DNA of 64,000 bases from the NCBI GenBank assembly GCA_905331475.1, contig CAJNYU010003635.1, positions 1 to 64,000 of the forward strand. Direction: 5' to 3'. Below are positions 11,040 through 27,466 of this stretch, piece after piece; positions within the stretch are counted from its first letter, which is position 1, and the number at the start of each line of letters is the position of its first letter. This DNA is from Rotaria socialis. Taxonomy: Eukaryota > Rotifera > Eurotatoria > Philodinida > Philodinidae. The position numbers and the translations under genes are program-made. The notes beneath the pieces were generated by a model. The model saw only the letters and a list, made by a program, of their open reading frames with translations. It was not told the DNA's origin and did no database searches.

Positions 11040-11374
11040 AAAAACATCATGTAACATAGTTCTTTTTCTCTCTCTTTCTCAATGTGCCTTAATAGTCCTA
11101 ACAAAGGACTCTACAGGATAGTAATTATCATTCATCTCGCCAATGAGATGGAAAAATAAGCCTCCCATGTAAAATTTTTTATTGATTTAACGAAGCATCC
11201 TTACGTGAAAAATCATTAAAAATTTAACGACTTAACGATTAAATATGTTACCTTTTTGACCGTAAACACGCGTTAAATTTTCTAAAATTAACACATGAAA
11301 ACGCGTTAAATTTTTTTCACGCGTTTTGTGTCGTTAAAAGTTAGGTTTTCTACCGCGTGAAAACGTGTTAATTT

Positions 11375-11771
11375 GTTAGCGCATGTATATGCGTTAGTGC
11401 TGAAAGTTCTTACTGGATTTTATCAACCATTTATAGATGATCAATACTTGTAAGTGACTAATATTCCTAAGGTTTCATTTTTTTATCTGAAAAATTTAGA
11501 AAATTAGCTGCAGTTCAACATCATTCGTAGTCAGTTAGACAAAAAATAAAAGTTTTCAAAGAGTAATTATGTAAATACTTAATGTTTGAAAACTTTTATT
11601 TTTTTGTCTAACTGACAGCGTGCGATGTTGAACTGCAACTAATTATCTAAATTTTTCAGATAAAAAAATGAAACCTTAGGAATATTAGTCACTTACAAGT
11701 ATTGATCATCTATAAATGGTTGATAAAATCCAGTAAGAACTTTCAGCACTAACGCATATAGATGCGCTAAC
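11375..11771. repeat. Near-perfect long hairpin (arms about 187 bp, 23-bp loop)
   Basis: The left arm 11375-11560 (GTTAGCGCATGTATATGCG to AAAAGTTTTCAAA) is the reverse complement of the right arm 11584-11771, with a handful of mismatches near 11525-11535 and 11600-11610. If transcribed it would make a duplex of about 185 bp. Confidence 0.85.
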
Positions 11772-11834
11772 GAATTAAGTAGAGATAACGAAACTAGAAC
11801 CCATGTGAAAATTTCAGCGAAAAAAATAAAGCTG

Positions 11835-11985
11835 AAAAATTCGCTATGTAATCGCTTTTAAAGTCACATTTTTAAGCAACTTAAAGTGCTTAGAAATAGA
11901 AGTTAAATCGCTTTTAAGCACTGAAAAAAGCAAACTTTAAGTGCTGACAATTACTCATTTAAGCACTTCCTAGCTAAATCAACGG
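11835..11985. repeat. Array of AAGTGCTTAA / TTAAGCACTT words
   Basis: At least six copies of AAGCACTT/AAGTGCTT and the related AAGCGATT/AATCGCTT in 150 bp, on both strands, inside the 11164-12947 element. It is distinct in sequence from the ACGCGTTAA arrays on either side. Confidence 0.5.
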
Positions 11986-12947
11986 CGTCAACTCTTAAAG
12001 ATGAAATATTATTACATGAGAATCATGCTAATCGTCAATTCTAATGATATGAGAATGAAAATGAACAATAATAAATAGATCGATGATTAAATTAGAACGA
12101 GCGGTTTTAGTCGAATTCGAATATATTTTCTAACGATTCTTAAGGAAATAGATAAAAAATTAACTTATTATGTCTCAAACAATCACTAAAATATTAACTA
12201 AGTAATTTATCGTCTTCTATATTTAATATAAGAACTCGTATAATCTTCTAAAACTGCAAGAATAAAAGGACAGAAAAAGTATCTCCTTTCATACAAATCT
12301 TTTATCTCTCCTACATATCCGTCATAATTGTCTCTTAATCATTAAAAGGAAAATTTAAAAAAACTTACCTGTTCATTTTCCTAAAATATTGTTCAATTTC
12401 GTTATTCGGCTGATCGCTACACTATTGACGCATCACATGAATGAAAATTTTTTCTTTCGTTCCTTTCAGGCTACAACAACGTGAGTTTTGTAGTTGATTC
12501 AAGTAATTTAATAATATTGTTAAATTACGTCACGCGTGAAAAAAGATGTGAAAATTAACGAACTTAAATCAATGATAGTTCGTTAAAATACTAAACATTC
12601 AAGAAAACGCATTAAATTATTTCACGCGTGAAAACATATCTTAAATTTAACGAACTTAAATCAATGATAGTTCGTTAAAATACTAAATTTTCAAGAAAAC
12701 GCGTTAAATTACTTCACGCGTGAAAACAGATGCGAGTTTTCATGACATTTAACGCGTTAGTAACTGTTAAAAAGTCATTAACGCATAAAAAACCGTGAAA
12801 AACCTAACGCAGTTTCACGAGTTTGTGGAAGATAACGAAGCTTCATGAATAGCTTTTCATTAAGCCTCGTTAATTTCAGATTTAACGCAGTTTTTTTCGT
12901 TAATTTTGAATATCAATTCGTTAAATGCCTATTTATTTTTACATGGG

Positions 12948-13850
12948 CTGAACACACTGATTGATTACCACCCACACCCTTCTAATAAAAATCATGGAGT
13001 TTTCTACCTATTTGTATTACTGTTCGCGTGAAGGAAAATGAGAGCTTGTAGTATTCATTGATAGCAACAGAGAAAAAAGATTCGTAGCCGAAATGAACAT
13101 CTTTGCCTTTGACTATGTATACAATGGTACACAATAGTTAATTGCTCCGATCATTGTTTACAGAGCACAATAATCATGGGAGGGGGAAACAAACGAATTA
13201 AATAAATTACGCCATGTAAAAGTGATCAATAATCACACAGATTATTAGTCGAATTATTATAGAAAGGAACAGAACTTAAAACAAATTATGTTAAATTTAC
13301 GTAAAACAAACGATCACACGTTTTTTTGATCATTTTTCACAGTGTGGCAATTTGACAAGACAGATGTGTTAGCTCAATCAATATTATTTTTCTGCTATAT
13401 TCACGTGCATTCTTGCCTATTTCTGTAAAAGTTAGTTGCAGCTTTGTTTGAAATGCAAAAGCACTTCTATGAAGCGTTTGCGTCATTATAAAAAAAAGCT
13501 CTTACCAACATTCCTAAATCATCATTTTTAATGTTCACGAAATTCGTTATGATTGTTTTCGCATAGAAAAAGATATATAAATCAACAAATGACTATGAAG
13601 TAGTATCTTGTTGAATATGATACAAGATGTTTTCTAAATTTTTATTTAGTTAATATAAAACTAATAAAGATTTTTAATAAAATTATGTATTTGAATATAT
13701 GATAAGCTCTTTAGAAAAATAGCGTTAATATACGATTGTTCCGTATGTGTCATCTTATTTTCAAACAAATAAGATTCTAGTGCTCACCGAGACAACAAAA
13801 ACAACAAAAGAAAAATATAAATAAATAAATGGCGAAAGACACAAGAGTTT
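12948..13850. other. Intergenic, no recognisable content
   Basis: AT-rich spacer between the inverted-repeat element and the 3' end of the FBXW10-like gene. No frames, no arrays and no repeat family shared with the rest of the window. Confidence 0.5.
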
Positions 13851-16800
13851 TTATTTTAATGTTGATGTAGGTGGTAATCCGAGCCATACATGCGGCTTAC
13901 TTAATCGTTGTTGTTCTTGTTGTTGTTTTATTTTTTGAATGACTAAATCAACTTCTCCATCGGTTTTTAAATGTAATTCCTGTCGTTGTAATGGACTTGT
14001 AAATGGACTGACATAACCAACGACAACTTTATAAATTTTACCACCACGTTTAACTTCATAGGTTGTTGGAACTGTTTGTGGTCTTGGTGGCTTCGGTTGA
14101 TTGATTTGTTGTTGCTGTGAATTATTGTCTTCTTTTAAAGAAGGCGATTTAAAAGTTGATGATAACTCTGAAGTTTGTCTATTCAATCGACTATTGATTT
14201 GTGATGGTGGCCGATGAACTATTTCAAACATGCTGACTGGAGATCTTGGACGTGTAGGAGTTACTTCTTGTGCTGAACGCATGTGATATTGAGATTGTGA
14301 ACGAAATATTCGTGTTTTTAAATCGAACCGACTTGGTGATGAAGGTGGACGATCAGCCAGTTTCAATGGAATTGGGCGATGTTCAGAATAAACGGTATCG
14401 TCTTTACCTAGACACAACGAGGAATTTTATATTCTACAATCATTTCCTTGTGTTAAATAGTTAGAAAAATGAGAACACTTGAGTTTACAAGTGATAGGCA
14501 ATAGAGTTTCCGTAACTTTTATAGTGAATAATATTCATATGAAGAAAAAAAAGCTTTTTTTTAGATTTTTTCCATTAAAAAATCAATTTCCTCAAGGTTC
14601 CAATTGAATTGTTATTCTGAAATTTCTTTCTCTTTCATGACTTACTTTTATCTGCTCTATAAAATGGAGATTGTTGAATAATACGGAATTCTTCTGGTAA
14701 TAATTTTCTCTTTTCATCAGCGCCACCACGCATTTGTCGTTTTAATAATTGTTTGGTTTCTTCTAACGTTAGATCGAGTCCAATATTTTCGTTGTCAAAT
14801 AAAACTTTCACTTCTTTTGGTTTTTCTTCTACTTTTTCATTGTTTTGATTGATTTTTAATGCTAATTTTTTTCTCTGTTTCGTACTTGAACGTTTACGTT
14901 TGATTACTGACATTGATAATAAAGGTGGTGAAGTAGCAATAGCTGCTGGTGCTGAATCTTCTTCAAGCGTATAATCGTATGTAATTGATTCAAAATTCAT
15001 TAATAACAAACTACTTAATGTATTAATAAGAACTCTATACAAAAATAATAAAACAATTACTGATATGTTAAAGCAACAAAACTAAACCTGTTTGCTGTTG
15101 CTATTAGACTAGTGACAGGATCGGACACACTATTACCACGCATAACACGTAAACAAAGTCCACTAAGTACACTCCAAATACGTATCTTTCCATCACCACA
15201 GCCAGTTAATAACCGGAGAAAGAGAAATTCCATACACAAAACTTCTCTAATGATATAAAACATACAATTAATCAGTTATTGAAATTTTCATATTCTTATT
15301 TACTTCGGATGACGAAATGTACATAGAGGTGTATTTAATGCTCCTTGCGATGTCCATACACTAGCATAGTAATCATGGGACGATGATGCTACATGCCATT
15401 TATCAAGTTTAACACTTGTAATTGCTAAACGATGTTTAACAGACTATTAAAACATAAATAGACATGGTTGTTGTATTTAAATTTCATGGTATTTCTTTCT
15501 TTTTTTTGAATTACTTTAATCAGTGTTCCAGTTGGATTATGCCAAACTTTTACTTTTCCTTGAATGTCACCTGATAATGTTGTTTCATCACTAATAGCCA
15601 CAGCTGATACAGGATGTTTATGTTTATATGTTCTCCACGGTCGATTATATTTATATCGCCAAACTAAAAGATTTTGTTTAAAAACATTTGGATGAAACAA
15701 ATAAATCACAATTCAAAAATTCTTACCCAAACAAAGATTATCATTGCCACCAGCAGCAATTAAATCCATTGAAACAGCTAAACAAGTGACTGTACGATCA
15801 TGTCCATGATATAGTTTAATACAACGACCTGTTTCTAAATTCCAACAGCGAACAGTTAAATCATAACTACCCTATTTGATTCAAATACAAATGTTCATGT
15901 GTATCTCTAAACACAAAATAAATAAATAAAACAATTTTACCGTAAATACACGTTTTTTCTCTTCCTGTACGACAATGCAATGAACAGAAGCAGCATGTCC
16001 AACTAAAACCATGGGTCGTTCTTGTGCTGATTGCATATCAATGAGTCGAACTCGGCCATCACGTGATGTTATAGCTACAATATTTTCACCACTCATATGT
16101 ACAACACGACGACGATCCGGACTGAATATTAAGATGAATTAATGAACAATACACAGAAAATGACATAATCACAATAGAATAAAAAGATTTAATCGAAAGC
16201 ATACAGAGGAGATAGGTAGTAGAACATCAATTGGATACATTGAAGAAAAAGCACATATTATCAGATGGCTGACCTTTAAATTTTATTCACTTACGAATCT
16301 AGATTTTAAAAAATAATTTGTAACGATTAAAGAACTAGAATGGATTAAAAGATATAGAAAAATAATTTTCAACAGACCATAAAATATCGAAGTTTCGATA
16401 GGAATCTTTACTTAAGTTTTAATGATCTTAAAAATTAGTTTATCATCAGTGATGTTGACTCATTTTATTTTTCAGAAGAACCAATAAAAAGTAGTTTTAC
16501 TTATTATACAAAAGAGACATAAGAAAATAGTTGCTCATGGTCAGTCCACTTGAGTATGTCTCATCGCATAGAAGATATGCTCGGAAATTCTTTAAAAACA
16601 CACTTCACATTTCTATTGACAAAAGTCAACACTGATCTTGCTTGTTTATACATCTTGTCTGCTTGCATTAAATGTAGAGTATTTATTCTACTGTATTTTA
16701 TACGATGTATTGGATTGAATAACCTTGAGACTTCATATGGTGTTTCACATGAAAATTTTCAAGACACAAAAATCAAATACTATTAGCAGATTACAGATAA

Positions 16801-18781
16801 CCATAAAAATTTTGTTTTGATCAAATGTAAATTAGTTTTTTCAATATGCACTATGCACCAATTAGACTTATTTTTAGTTTTGTTTTTATTATTAATTTCG
16901 GATTATTCTTTGCATGTTGTTCCAAAACCGTCGGTAAAGACATTTTAAAGTTAGAAAATGTTTTTCTCATAATGAAACACTGCAAAAATATTATTGTTTC
17001 TCAATCGATATTCATTAACTCAAATGCATTAATGTAGCCTATAGGCTTAAGAAAAAACATAATTCAAAGACATTTATATCAAAAAATACTAATGGTATTT
17101 TATTCTTTTCTCTTTTGTTATATTGTTCCTATGGCGATGTACATGTTATTGTTTTTGTAATGATTTTAGTATATTTCTATTAGAAAAAGAAAAGAAAAAG
17201 AAAAAGAAACAGACTTACTCATCTTTAAGCAAGAGTACATTGTAAGGTCCACAATAAATATTTCGCTCTTCCATTAAGACTAAACGCGTAGGAATTGAAT
17301 TTACTTCATAAATTTGATTCCACGTTGAAATATTTTTATCTGTTAAAGCTCTTTTCCTCGGTGATGGCTTTTCGTTTGCATTTATTCGAAATAAATCTGG
17401 AACTGGCACAAGTGTATCACGAGCAAAAACCGGATTACATTGTAAAGTAGCAGAACTCTATGTAAAAATAGACAGGCAAACTGTAATAGATAGTCAAAAA
17501 AAACTTGTTTATTTTTTTCATCTCAATATCAAACAGTGCCGTGAATAAATGGGAAACAAAGCTAGTGTTCAATCTGTGTATTAATTCAATTCTATTGATT
17601 TTCTTACACGATATGCAACAGTATCGATTGTTTTCTCCTATCTTTTTCTAATGACTTATTTTGTAATAAAAAACTTTCAAATATTTTACCTGCAACAGCA
17701 TCATATCATCGTAGAGCATTTTAGTCATTGTTGCTTCATCTTCAACTTCTGTAGCCAACTTTTTCCAATAAGTCGAAACATGTTTACATCTATCAAGTGA
17801 TTTTGTATCAAGCATACATAATATTAATTTAGCTAAATAAATCGGTAATTGTCTTATATAATCTTTGTATTTCGGATGACGTTTCGCTGATACTGGTTGT
17901 TCCGTATCAGAATCGATAAGATTTCCTGTCGAAGATGCAAATGATACAGAACTTTTTTGACGCATTGATGACGCAGATGTTGTTGTTTTTGGTCGTTTAA
18001 GAATAGGCATTGAAGGTTGTATCAGTGATAGAGATGATGGATTACTTAATACAGACGCAATTCCTAAACGGCTATTATTATTGAGATCGCTTTTATGATC
18101 TTCATCTTCGGCTAAAATTATAATTTCATTTTTCAAAAAATGAAACTATTTTCACTGATTAAAATTAACTTACAATCTAAATCTTGTAAAGATAATATAT
18201 TCAATGCTATTGTAAAAATTAAATAACTTTCACACCATTGAAGTACAGCCAAAATAAATGAACCTTGAGAGTATTTATCTTCATGATTAAACCATACAAT
18301 AAGTTTCATGGCTTCCTCTTGTCTTTTTACTGGGTCACTATCGTCCATCATATTTAAATTATCTGCTGATGGCCGGCGACTTGTCTCAAATTTATTTCTT
18401 GTATATGTATAATCTATAGAAATAAATAAGAATATAAGTAATCGATTCTTATTGAAATATATAACAACCTTTTGCATCGACAAATGGTCTAAGAATTTGC
18501 GATAAATGATTGAGTATATCTGCTTTAAGACGACTAATTAAAGCAAGGAGAAAACGTCGTTTCATAAGATCACCTGTTTGTAGCCACCATTCTTTAGCTG
18601 CATGAATATGAGTATCGACAATACATGCTTTACATTGACCACACTGGTTATGTGGTTGATCTGATGAACGACAAGTGACATGAAATGCATCACGAAACGA
18701 TGTTAAACCATCACGTATTGCAGCGTGAATATTATCATCGACAAAGCTCTTTTCAAACGATGATTTTTGGTCTTCTACCAT
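13851..18781 (-). CDS. FBXW10: F-box and WD40-repeat protein, FBXW10/CDRT1-like
   Basis: Eleven exons (18781-18469, 18413-18174, 18111-17690, 17457-17219, 16121-15941, 15871-15727, 15663-15515, 15443-15304, 15246-15088, 15034-14646, 14407-13851) sum to exactly 978 codons, 977 residues. The N-terminus has a Cys cluster (CGQCKAC) followed by EWWLQTGDLMKRRFLL, the family hallmark. The F-box follows (LPIYLAKLILCMLDTKSLDRC, then VSTYWKKLA; about residues 290-325). After it come WD40 blades (TSRDGRVRLIDMQS, GSYDLTVRCWNLETGRCIKLYHGHD, GDIQGKVKVWHNPTG, GCGDGKIRIWSV). The long C-terminus is basic, with Gln-rich coiled stretches. Likely role: SCF substrate receptor binding SKP1 through the F-box. One intron (16122-17218) is about 1.1 kb; the others are short. 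Orthology rests on domain order and the N-terminal signature. Confidence 0.85.
16122..17218 (-). other. Long intron of the FBXW10-like gene
   Basis: About 1.1 kb between a GA|GTAAGT donor (17218) and a TTCAG acceptor (16122), the largest intron in the gene. The frames inside are short and A/T-rich, and I see no second gene, repeat family or RNA in it. Confidence 0.5.
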
Positions 18782-19594
18782 ATCTAGTTAAAACCAAGTG
18801 TCACGGCATGTGAAGTGAAATTTAAAGGAACAAAAAAAAAATAGCGCTGCCGTTTGTGTTATGTAAATATGATTACCATAGTTTTATTCTGCATTGACTA
18901 CCATAAGATGGCGATAGAAAGCAGTTAAATGGAATCAACTATTATTTTTTAATATTTTTTTCTTGAGAACAACACAAAAAATTTGATATTTCCACCTCAA
19001 AATAGTTGTGGACATCATGAGAAAATATCGCAATCCGACTTTGAGTAATAATATGATGACGCCATTCACTTCATTAGTTTTTAAATTTTATTTAATCAAA
19101 TTTATATCAAGCTAGATTGTGTTTGCATAAAAGAAAACCAGCAGCAGTGATCTATTTGCAACTGAACGATCTTTGTCTCATCTACAAGTATCAGCATCAG
19201 TCTGATTTAAATCTATATATCTACACATACGTAAAATTATGCCTATAAAGATATTCTGAATTTTAATATTGATGACGAAAGATGAATTCTTTTCATGTGA
19301 TTTCAGGTGAAAATAAGCCTTTTTTATGTTAATTGTATGACCCTGGAAATCAGAAAATAATGAATTTTTGTTTCTTTCGGATAATATCATATTAGTATGT
19401 AGATTTTTTTTCGAATGCTGATCATAAAAACATTTTGTTTTCTACTTGATTCTTAAAGAAAAAGCAAAATTACTTGTGCTATCTTTCGGTATTTGACACA
19501 CACATCTAGTCCTTGATATTTTTATTATTCATATCTAGAAGTTTATTAAAAAATTGAAAAAAACAATCTTTAACTGTTCTTTCTGGTCATAGAT
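18782..19594. other. Intergenic, no recognisable content
   Basis: Spacer between two minus-strand genes. An acceptor-like AACTAG sits 2 nt upstream of the FBXW10-like ATG. Otherwise only AT-rich sequence is visible. Confidence 0.5.
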
Positions 19595-20058
19595 TTAATA
19601 TGTACCGGGTAATCTTTTTGGTGTAGCCAATTCAGTGACTCTTGGTGTTGCTTGATATTTCAGTGCCCCGTCTGGTACACGTCGAGGAAGAGGTAATTCA
19701 TATTGATAAGTTTGATAGCGTTGAGGTGGTACTGCCAATTCGCTTAACCGTGACGAACAAGAGGCATGAATTGCCGCTGAAACTACACCAGAGTACTTTG
19801 GATTACTTTCATAACGTGAAAAACCTAAAATGATAATTTTGCTTTTCATATTTCATGAAAATAAAATATTTGAAACATGTTACCATCCCGAATAGTTGTA
19901 TCTTTACGTAATCTTGGTTTAGATAATGTTCTAATCCGATCTGTTACTTGATAATTCAGTGCTGACATTGATACACTAGTAAATGGCGATTTTTCATATT
20001 GAAAAGCTTTTCGTTCGTCAGATTTTGTTGAACAAAATGATGCTGAAGTAAAAGCCAT
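19595..20058 (-). CDS. Small THEG-repeat (sperm microtubule-associated type) protein
   Basis: Two exons (20058-19884 and 19824-19595) join around a 59-nt intron to 134 residues. It contains three to four copies of the short R-[ILV]-x-x-L-[AS]-x-P-[KR] repeat seen in THEG/SPMAP2 proteins: DRIRTLSKPRLRKD, SRLSELAVPPQR and RVTELATPKRLPGTY. THEG-type proteins are small, basic and found in sperm flagella, where they associate with microtubules. Expression and role here are inferred from the repeat only. The start is the ATG at 20058, 5 nt after an ACAG acceptor-like site. No transmembrane or signal segment. Confidence 0.7.
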
Positions 20059-21459
20059 GATTTCTGTCCAACAACGTGGCAACAAACAACCGACACGATT
20101 TGAAATGAAAAATAAAAAATAATGTTAAAACACTTTTTTTTTAATAAGAATATTTTTATGTACATGTCTACATGTAAAGTGTCAAGTAGCAGCAGAAAAA
20201 AGAACATAACGGTAGTAATAGCAACAACAATAGTTACAACATTATTGTAATGGTAAAATTGAATGATTTGTTTAGTTTAATTTTTTTTCGAGTTTTTATT
20301 AGTGACAAACAATTGACTTCTCTTTTTTTGTCAATAAAAAATGTTTGTTTTACAAATCATTATCAGAAAAAGTGACTGAAGCTTTGAGACATCATTTTGC
20401 ATAGGCGCTACGGTACGAACTAAATTTGAGCTATTTATGGTCTTACGTGAGAAAAATATCAATGGCTTCAGGGAAATGTTTTTCAGTTATAAGAAACGAA
20501 ATATTGAAATAAAATTATTGATGAAATAAGACACTAGATTTAGGTATTCAAATTTTTGACATTCATTCTATCAAATATTAGAACGCCTAGATCAATTCAT
20601 TTAATTTAAATAATAAATATTTCAATATTTAGGTTTTTTTTAGAACTTATGCATCAGATGTGAACTACATGCAATTAGAAGAATAGAAAAATCTGAGGCC
20701 TGAGTACTTGTTTTGTTTGAAGTCATTGACATTTAATAAGTTATTTTCTTTCCATTTGTCATTGGCTATATGTTAGCTAACGATATGTCAAAGAAAAGGA
20801 AATCAGAACGGAATGTAAAATAATTTCTTCTGAAAGGTGAACAAATGCATGTAAACTATTTCAACGGACCGACGGGTACAACAATTATTTGTCTTTAATT
20901 CTACCATCTATTTTGCAATACTAACAACGATCTTTTTTCCTGGGAAAAAATGCAATCCGTTGTGAAGAGAAGAGGGAAGGACACGTTTCTTTTATCACAC
21001 CTTGTATTTTACGCGGACGCTTGGCTGATTGCACTTTGACGATGTGACATAAGACTAATATCATGAATAACAAAATGACAATAGATTTTTATTTTCAAAA
21101 GACAAAAGAAAATTAATAATAATTTAACTCATTAAAACAAGTTTTGAGCTGTGAAATACAATTATTTATATCCACTGTGAATGATACTTTCGAAGTATCA
21201 TCTATTGAAATAAAAAGAAAACGAGATTAATCTGTGCAGATGTCCTAGTTTTCTCGCATCTTATATACATATGAAGCGTAAATGCATACAAAATACAACG
21301 TTATGTTTTGATAACGATATGACTAGAAAATAGAAAATAAAACGATGAAACCCTTCAATGGAATGGCCTATTACGAAACAAAAAACTGTTCAAAAGGAAA
21401 CGAAGAGAAAAAAACAAACACAACAACAAAATATTTATGTATAAATACACGAAACAAAA
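20059..21459. other. Intergenic, no recognisable content
   Basis: 1.4 kb of AT-rich sequence between the THEG-repeat gene and the 3' end of RSPRY1. I see no supported frame, no word arrays and no RNA gene. Confidence 0.5.
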
Positions 21460-24077
<2,618 letters not shown>

Positions 24078-24550
24078 TAGAGATTATCTACAAAGAAAAA
24101 AAAATGATAATAAGATAATTTAATTTTGAATACATGCAAACTCACGCACGCACACATACATATACACAGAAGTACATATCCTCATACTCACTTTTGTTGT
24201 GTGTAAAATTGAATATATATATTCAAATAAAAAGAGAAAAGCTAATCATATAAACAAAACAAAACAAACGCACACATACATAATTGTTGAAATTAAAAAA
24301 AGAGAAAGAGAAACAGATATGAGCACCGGGTAAAGCAATAATTAAAAATACAGATCTTAAAGAAAGGACGGTGATACGATTCGTAATTCGTGTATAAGCA
24401 TTAATTTTAGATAATTTCTCTCCCTGTAGTTCATTTTATACATATATATATCTTTTTTCTATTTAAACTGATATAGCTTTGATATGTTTATGGACAATAA
24501 ATACAAAAACAAAAAACAAGCAAAGCACCGATTATAATAGATATTTATCA

Positions 24551-27466
24551 TTAATCTGAGTTAGCTGCTTTTTCAACTTGAACTGCTAGACGACGAGCTG
24601 AATTTCTATAATGATTGCCTGATGTTTTAACAGAAAGAGCATCCGCTGAATCTGATCGTGTATATTTGGATGTTGATACTGTTGCTGCTGTTGTTGGTGT
24701 CGTTGTTGGTTCTCGTCGTTTAACATTTCTTGATCGAAATATTGTGCGCTTTGCTTTAATCGGTGTTTCACCTGGACGAACAAATTGTCCTTCAATTGGT
24801 TTATTTGTTGTATTGAACAATGATACACGTGGTGGTATGGGCGGTGGAGATTCGAATTTTTGAGGTTCATCATTAACTGATGATGATTTTGATGATGGTG
24901 CATAAATCTCGGATGATGAAACTGTTGAAGAAGGATTATTACTAGTACTGATACCGTTTGTTAAACGTCGACCGAGAGGCGGATTACCTAATTTTATTTG
25001 ACATGATCCTGATGGACGACGTGTAGAAGATGATGTACTGGACGGAGAATATGATTTCGTTGTAGATAGCACATTCACTACAAAAAAATAGACTGCAACG
25101 ATAAGATTATTCTCTAGAGGGATCGTTAGTAGTTGAAGAGTACACGTAATATACTTGGAACTGTCAATTTAAAGAGAATTTTAGTTCGATTGAAGTCGAA
25201 CTTTCAATAATTATATTATAATCTCGAAGGTAGATACAAACAAGCCATTAGAAAATCTATAAAACACACGTAACAAATCAGAATAAAGCCTCTATTTTGT
25301 ATTATACAACGTTTCGTATCAACTGTTTATGTCAAAGCTGTATTTTAAATCATAAAACATGATGAATTACTTCTGAGTACATGTCGGTCTGAAGAGAAAG
25401 AAGAAATGTCGATTGGTACTATTCAACATATTCTTGAATATAAAAAAGAAACAGATAAGAATACGAACGCTTGTTGGTTATCTTTCAATTGTTTCAGTCA
25501 ATTATATAACATGTTTCTCATTCACGCTCTTTATTCTATATTTATCGCTTCGCTAAAGTGCTGATCCAGATGATTATTGTTAGATTGTGGGTCGTATGAG
25601 AAAGATAAAAAGAACATTCGCTTGCTGGTAGTCGCGCCTTCATCATTACACTCACATTCTTGTTAAACAAATTCAATTAGTGATCCATCTACAGTCTATT
25701 TGCATAGATTCACTTCTTCTTAATTCATTTATCACGTGTCATTCCTCGAAATGATAATAAAATTGTCAAAACGTCGACTTCAATAAATCTGAAATTACTC
25801 AGTACGATTCCCATGAAAAAGTATACTGTTTATATAAGAATTGAAATATTTGCTTTCGGAAATGACATATTTTCTTACTTGATTATATCAATCAAATCGA
25901 TATGGGAACGACATCGTTAAAACAATATATAAAAATATTTTCCTCTTACATGGCTGATTTTCATCGCTACTTGCCGATGAACATAATGAAACATTTCCAT
26001 TTGCTTTCATCATAAATACAAACATTTTATACACAAATAAATATTGTTTCTAGAAAAATGCAATCTTATCTTAAATAATGTGAAAACTATTTATTCGCTT
26101 ACAATAGTTTGAATCAGTGCTATTCGAAATTGACGAATATGCGTAGCTATTTCATATACAGGATAAGGTTGATACTTTTTACTTAATAATAAACGCTAAA
26201 TAAACAAACTAATTCATGTAAAATCTACACTCAAGAAATGTTCCAATCAAATATTCACTTATTTATCAATCGATAAAAGAAAACTGACTACAATTAAACC
26301 TAGTCAGTTAGATTTACTGGTGGAAAAATAAGTGAACATTTCTATTGAAATATAATCTAACCTCATCACGAATTAAAAAACGACATAAATCAATAGCAAT
26401 AATACTTCCAGTTCTACCACAACCAGCACTGAAAAGAAAAATATTATTATTTCCAAAGAACAGACTGCTATCGTTTTTTCGGACCTGCAATGTACAAGAA
26501 TAGGTGTGTCAGGCGAAAGATTTCGATCATCGTATAATCTCAATAGTAAATCAAGTATTGGTGCTTCATCATTGGGTACATCATGATCCAGCCAATGTAG
26601 AAAATGATAAAGTAATATATGTCGTCGATTTTCTCCTTGACTTATTATCAATGGACGAATTTCATAGTGTTCGCAACTGAATGCTTTATCACTTGTTTCG
26701 TCCTAGTTTTAATTTCAATAAAAGAAACTGCAATAAATGATACAACCATCGAAATGCATACTTTGCTAACACGATAGGATCCAAATTGAACGGAATTGTC
26801 ATCATCAGGCCAATAACGACGAAATTTTAACTGAAGAAAAAGACTAAATTTCTTGATTAGAATTAAAAAGAATAAATTCATACTCGTCCAGCTTCAATTT
26901 CATTTGCTGTACATATAACAGATGTTATTTGAAATTCCCAAATCATTCGAAGAAAATCTGATATCGATTGATCAATTGGTCCTTGTGCTGCGATATATCG
27001 ACGGTTACCAGAAAAATCCTTTATGAAAAAAAAATTAACTTAAATAAAAATATTTCTTTTTAATTTACTTCAATAAATGATGCATTTATATAATCTGAAT
27101 TATTATCCTGTTCAAGTATTACTCGATGTGTATCATCTAAACAAAAATGAATAATTCAATATTTTGTACAACATTTTCTGTTTGAATTTACATGGCAGAA
27201 CATCTTTATAACGATTTTTTAAACGGTTTAGAGGCTTAGCGCCTTCAGTACTTGAAAGTTTCTCTTTAGTTTCCATCATTTTTTGTTGTAATTGCTATAA
27301 ACAAAAAGAAAACTATCGATTTAAAAACAAAAGTCTTTTTGGTATTTTTCCTTACAGCAAACTGTCGGCCAATTACAGTTGAGTCAGGATCATGTGTTTG
27401 TTCAAATTCATTAATAAGTCGTTCAGTTCGACTACAAATACTATCATCGTCAGGATTCTTCGTCAT
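24551..27466 (-). CDS. Non-receptor protein tyrosine phosphatase, PTPN12/PTP-PEST-like
   Basis: Ten exons (27466-27356, 27294-27192, 27136-27069, 27018-26884, 26830-26762, 26702-26485, 26428-26362, 26195-26103, 26049-25950, 25077-24551) sum to exactly 497 codons, 496 residues. The catalytic domain fills residues 1-310: NRYKDVLPYDDTHRV, DYINASFIE, YIAAQGPIDQSISDFLRMIWE, and the intact P-loop HCSAGCGRTG with nucleophile Cys 234. The acid loop reads WLDHDVP; its Asp is kept but the usual Pro is Leu. The C-terminal 175 residues are Ser/Thr-rich and basic with an SH3-type PPPIPPR site, as in the PEST subgroup. It starts only 48 bp after the EXOSC2 stop on the same strand, with a strong splice acceptor 4 nt before the ATG. 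The last intron is 872 nt. Confidence 0.88.

Larger units (their letters stand above)
11164..12947. mobile_element. 1.8-kb inverted-repeat element with word arrays and a central hairpin
   Basis: The ends are inverted: CCCATGTAAAA at 11164-11174 and TTTTACATGGG at 12937-12947, followed inward by TTGATTTAACGAA-like sequence on both sides. Both flanks are arrays of ACGCGTTAAA/TTTAACGCGT words (about 11215-11400 and 12525-12930). The centre holds a long foldback (11375-11771) and a separate array of AAGTGCTTAA words (11835-11985). No coding frame. It looks like a non-autonomous foldback or MITE-like element; I cannot assign a superfamily. Confidence 0.65.
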
